Origin: Desulfobacteraceae bacterium
GTDB taxonomy: Bacteria > Desulfobacterota > Desulfobacteria > Desulfobacterales > Desulfobacteraceae
DNA: 34,107 bases
Assembly (NCBI GenBank): GCA_004796375.1
Contig: QZLA01000373.1
Span: 1 to 34,107 of the forward strand
Direction: 5' to 3'
In this document: in pieces, positions 32,937 through 34,107 of the stretch
Position numbering within the stretch: position 1 is the first letter of the stretch
Layout of the letters: every line of letters starts with the position of its first letter
The notes under the pieces: generated by a model
What the model saw: only the letters and a program-made list of their open reading frames with translations
Database searches by the model: none
Told to the model about the DNA's origin: nothing
Translations under genes and position numbers: made by a program

Positions 32937-33359
32937 CTACTCATATTTATTCTGCACAACCCTGGAGAACTCACTTTTAATGTCGGGTTCTCCAATGGCC
33001 TGGATTTTAAAATAGCAGGTATGTCCCGGAATGGGTTTGACAGCATATTGCCGGACATCCTGGTTCACACGATCCAGCCGTTCGAAAATGATGGGACATC
33101 CTTCACACCCTTCCTTATCAAGGCTGGCCCTGAAAATATCAAATCCTTGCAAACGAATGGGTTCAGGAACAGACGCCGGGTCATAATTCCAGCTCAACAT
33201 TCCCTGCTCATTAATAATGGTCAGGTTGGCCGGCGCAGGCAATGTGACTGCCTTTGCAGATGGTACACTTGGCGGTCCCTTCTTGCCGCATCCGGCCATC
33301 CACATTACCAGCAAAAGGGATAGGCCCAGGATCAACGCTCTGTTTTGAATAGGTTTCAT
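32937..33359 (-). CDS. Lipoprotein with a fibronectin type III-like domain
   Basis: The 140-residue protein has a classic lipoprotein signal: a basic start (MKPIQNR), a hydrophobic core LILGLSLLLVMWM and a lipobox MAGC with Cys24. The motif CGKKGPP follows, resembling the N-terminus of LptM/YifL-type small lipoproteins often found beside argH, lysA or dapF. Residues about 43-140 look like a fibronectin type III-like fold (PAPANLTIINEQGMLSW, GFDIFRA) with a Cys pair CEGC inside, which is not typical of LptM. Its ATG overlaps the argH stop (ATGA), so it is translationally coupled to argH. Function is unknown. An envelope role is inferred from the signal. Confidence 0.82.
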   Translation of the reverse strand: MKPIQNRALILGLSLLLVMWMAGCGKKGPPSVPSAKAVTLPAPANLTIINEQGMLSWNYDPASVPEPIRLQGFDIFRASLDKEGCEGCPIIFERLDRVNQDVRQYAVKPIPGHTCYFKIQAIGEPDIKSEFSRVVQNKYE

Positions 33360-34107
33360 GGATTTAACTCCTTTTTTGCCTGTTGGACCGCCTGTTTCAC
33401 ATTTTCATATCCGGTCCCTCCGTAAGAGATCCGCCGGGTGATCATCTGCTCGATGGACAGATAATCAAAAACATCCGGTTCAATAAGATCACTGAATGTC
33501 TTGAACTGATCGATGGTCAGGTCGTCCAATTCCTTTCCAAGTCTCAGGGCATGGGCGACGGCTTTTCCGGCAACAGAGTGCGCCTGCCTGAACGGCATAC
33601 CCCGGGTTGCCAGATAATCGGCAAGGTCGGTGGCATTCAAAAAACCGGTACGGCATGCATCGTACATCACTTCCCGGTGCACCATGATATTGGGCATCAT
33701 CCGGGTATACACCTCGATACAGATTTTAAGGGTGTCCACCGTATCAAACAACGGTTCCTTGTCCTCCTGCATATCTTTGTTATAGGCCAGGGGAAGCGAT
33801 TTCATCAGTGTGATGATGGAGATCAGGTTACCCACGACCCGCCCGGTCTTTCCCCGGACCAGTTCAGCCACATCAGGGTTTTTTTTCTGCGGCATGATAC
33901 TGGACCCGGTGGTAAACGCATCTGATATGGTGATAAATCCGAACTCGGACGAGGACCACAGGATCAACTCTTCTGACAATCTGGACAGGTGGACCATGCA
34001 GATGGAGGCATGAGAGATGAACTCCATGATAAAATCACGGTCTGATACAGAATCAATACTGTTGTCAGACACCTTTGAAAAAGACAGAAGTTGACAGGTA
34101 AGTTCCC
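33356..34107 (-). CDS. argH: Argininosuccinate lyase (5' end beyond the window)
   Basis: ArgH splits argininosuccinate into arginine and fumarate, the last step of arginine synthesis. About 250 C-terminal residues are visible of a protein normally near 460. The frame continues unbroken past the apparent GTG start at 34072 to the window edge (reading LLSFSKVSDNSIDSVSDRD), so the gene is truncated by the window and not by mutation. Key elements are NSIDSVSDRDF, the fumarase/aspartase-superfamily signature GSSIMPQKKNPD with its catalytic serine, and TDLADYLATRGMPFRQAH. Its stop overlaps the lipoprotein start. Confidence 0.95.
   Translation of the reverse strand, partial: ELTCQLLSFSKVSDNSIDSVSDRDFIMEFISHASICMVHLSRLSEELILWSSSEFGFITISDAFTTGSSIMPQKKNPDVAELVRGKTGRVVGNLISIITLMKSLPLAYNKDMQEDKEPLFDTVDTLKICIEVYTRMMPNIMVHREVMYDACRTGFLNATDLADYLATRGMPFRQAHSVAGKAVAHALRLGKELDDLTIDQFKTFSDLIEPDVFDYLSIEQMITRRISYGGTGYENVKQAVQQAKKELNP

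Noticed and set aside
33356..34072. argH as a short gene beginning at GTG 34072.
   Set aside because: The frame stays open to the window edge with matching argH residues before the GTG, so this is an internal valine codon of a gene cut by the window.
1..34107. CRISPR arrays, insertion sequences, phage genes, origins and riboswitches.
   Set aside because: No regularly spaced repeats, transposase or integrase motifs, DnaA-box clusters or recognisable riboswitch cores were seen on reading both strands.

Overview
The window looks like chromosomal core DNA of a Desulfobacterota bacterium, most like the Desulfobacteraceae (an inference from gene content and neighbourhoods, not from a database search). 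Supporting features are a 1434-residue acyl-CoA dehydratase activase, a DUF3683-type FAD/Fe-S oxidoreductase of about 1190 residues behind serC-serA, an mlaEFD lipid-transport operon pointing to a Gram-negative envelope, and moderate GC with compact, often overlapping operons. I see no phage, transposase, integrase, CRISPR array or replication origin.

Layout. 1-2069 (-): mlaE-mlaF-mlaD plus the first codons of a further gene leaving the window. 2070-2244: a divergent promoter region. 2245-7022 (+): a ribbon-helix-helix-like protein translationally coupled to the giant activase. 6992-11521 (-): murA, comEC and a membrane protein, with tRNA-Leu and its terminator upstream of murA. 11775-13602 (+): maf, a YggS-type PLP protein and queH. 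13727-22599 (+): a small orphan protein, then a surface-glycan locus with an SDR epimerase/reductase, a WecA/WbpL-like phosphoglycosyltransferase, a PglF/WbpM-like 4,6-dehydratase, a close PglC match, a left-handed beta-helix acyltransferase, a PglE-like aminotransferase, a flippase and one GT4 glycosyltransferase. 22666-31253 (-): prfC-serC-serA-FAD/Fe-S oxidoreductase-rsmE, closely packed. 31486-31736 (-): a promoter, tRNA-Gly(GCC), tRNA-Cys(GCA) and an intrinsic terminator. 31752-34107 (-): argH (cut by the window edge), a lipoprotein, folK and an FSA-type transaldolase.

How the genes may work together. In the glycan locus one dehydratase product (UDP-4-keto-6-deoxy-HexNAc) could feed either the SDR plus the polytopic WbpL-like enzyme, or the aminotransferase and acyltransferase plus the PglC-like enzyme, so the locus may encode two initiation routes. 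In the serine operon the FAD/Fe-S enzyme starts inside the serA stop codon, which suggests it pulls the unfavourable SerA reaction by re-oxidising a D-2-hydroxyacid. The activase carries two HgdC-like ATPase domains in one chain, each with its two cluster cysteines, plus an HgdB/C-like C-terminal part, and may be a self-contained ATP-driven low-potential electron device.

Two genes, comEC and the glycan-locus SDR, have convincing reading frames that continue upstream of any ATG, GTG or TTG. Each has a Shine-Dalgarno-like sequence in that upstream stretch, so their starts deserve a check.
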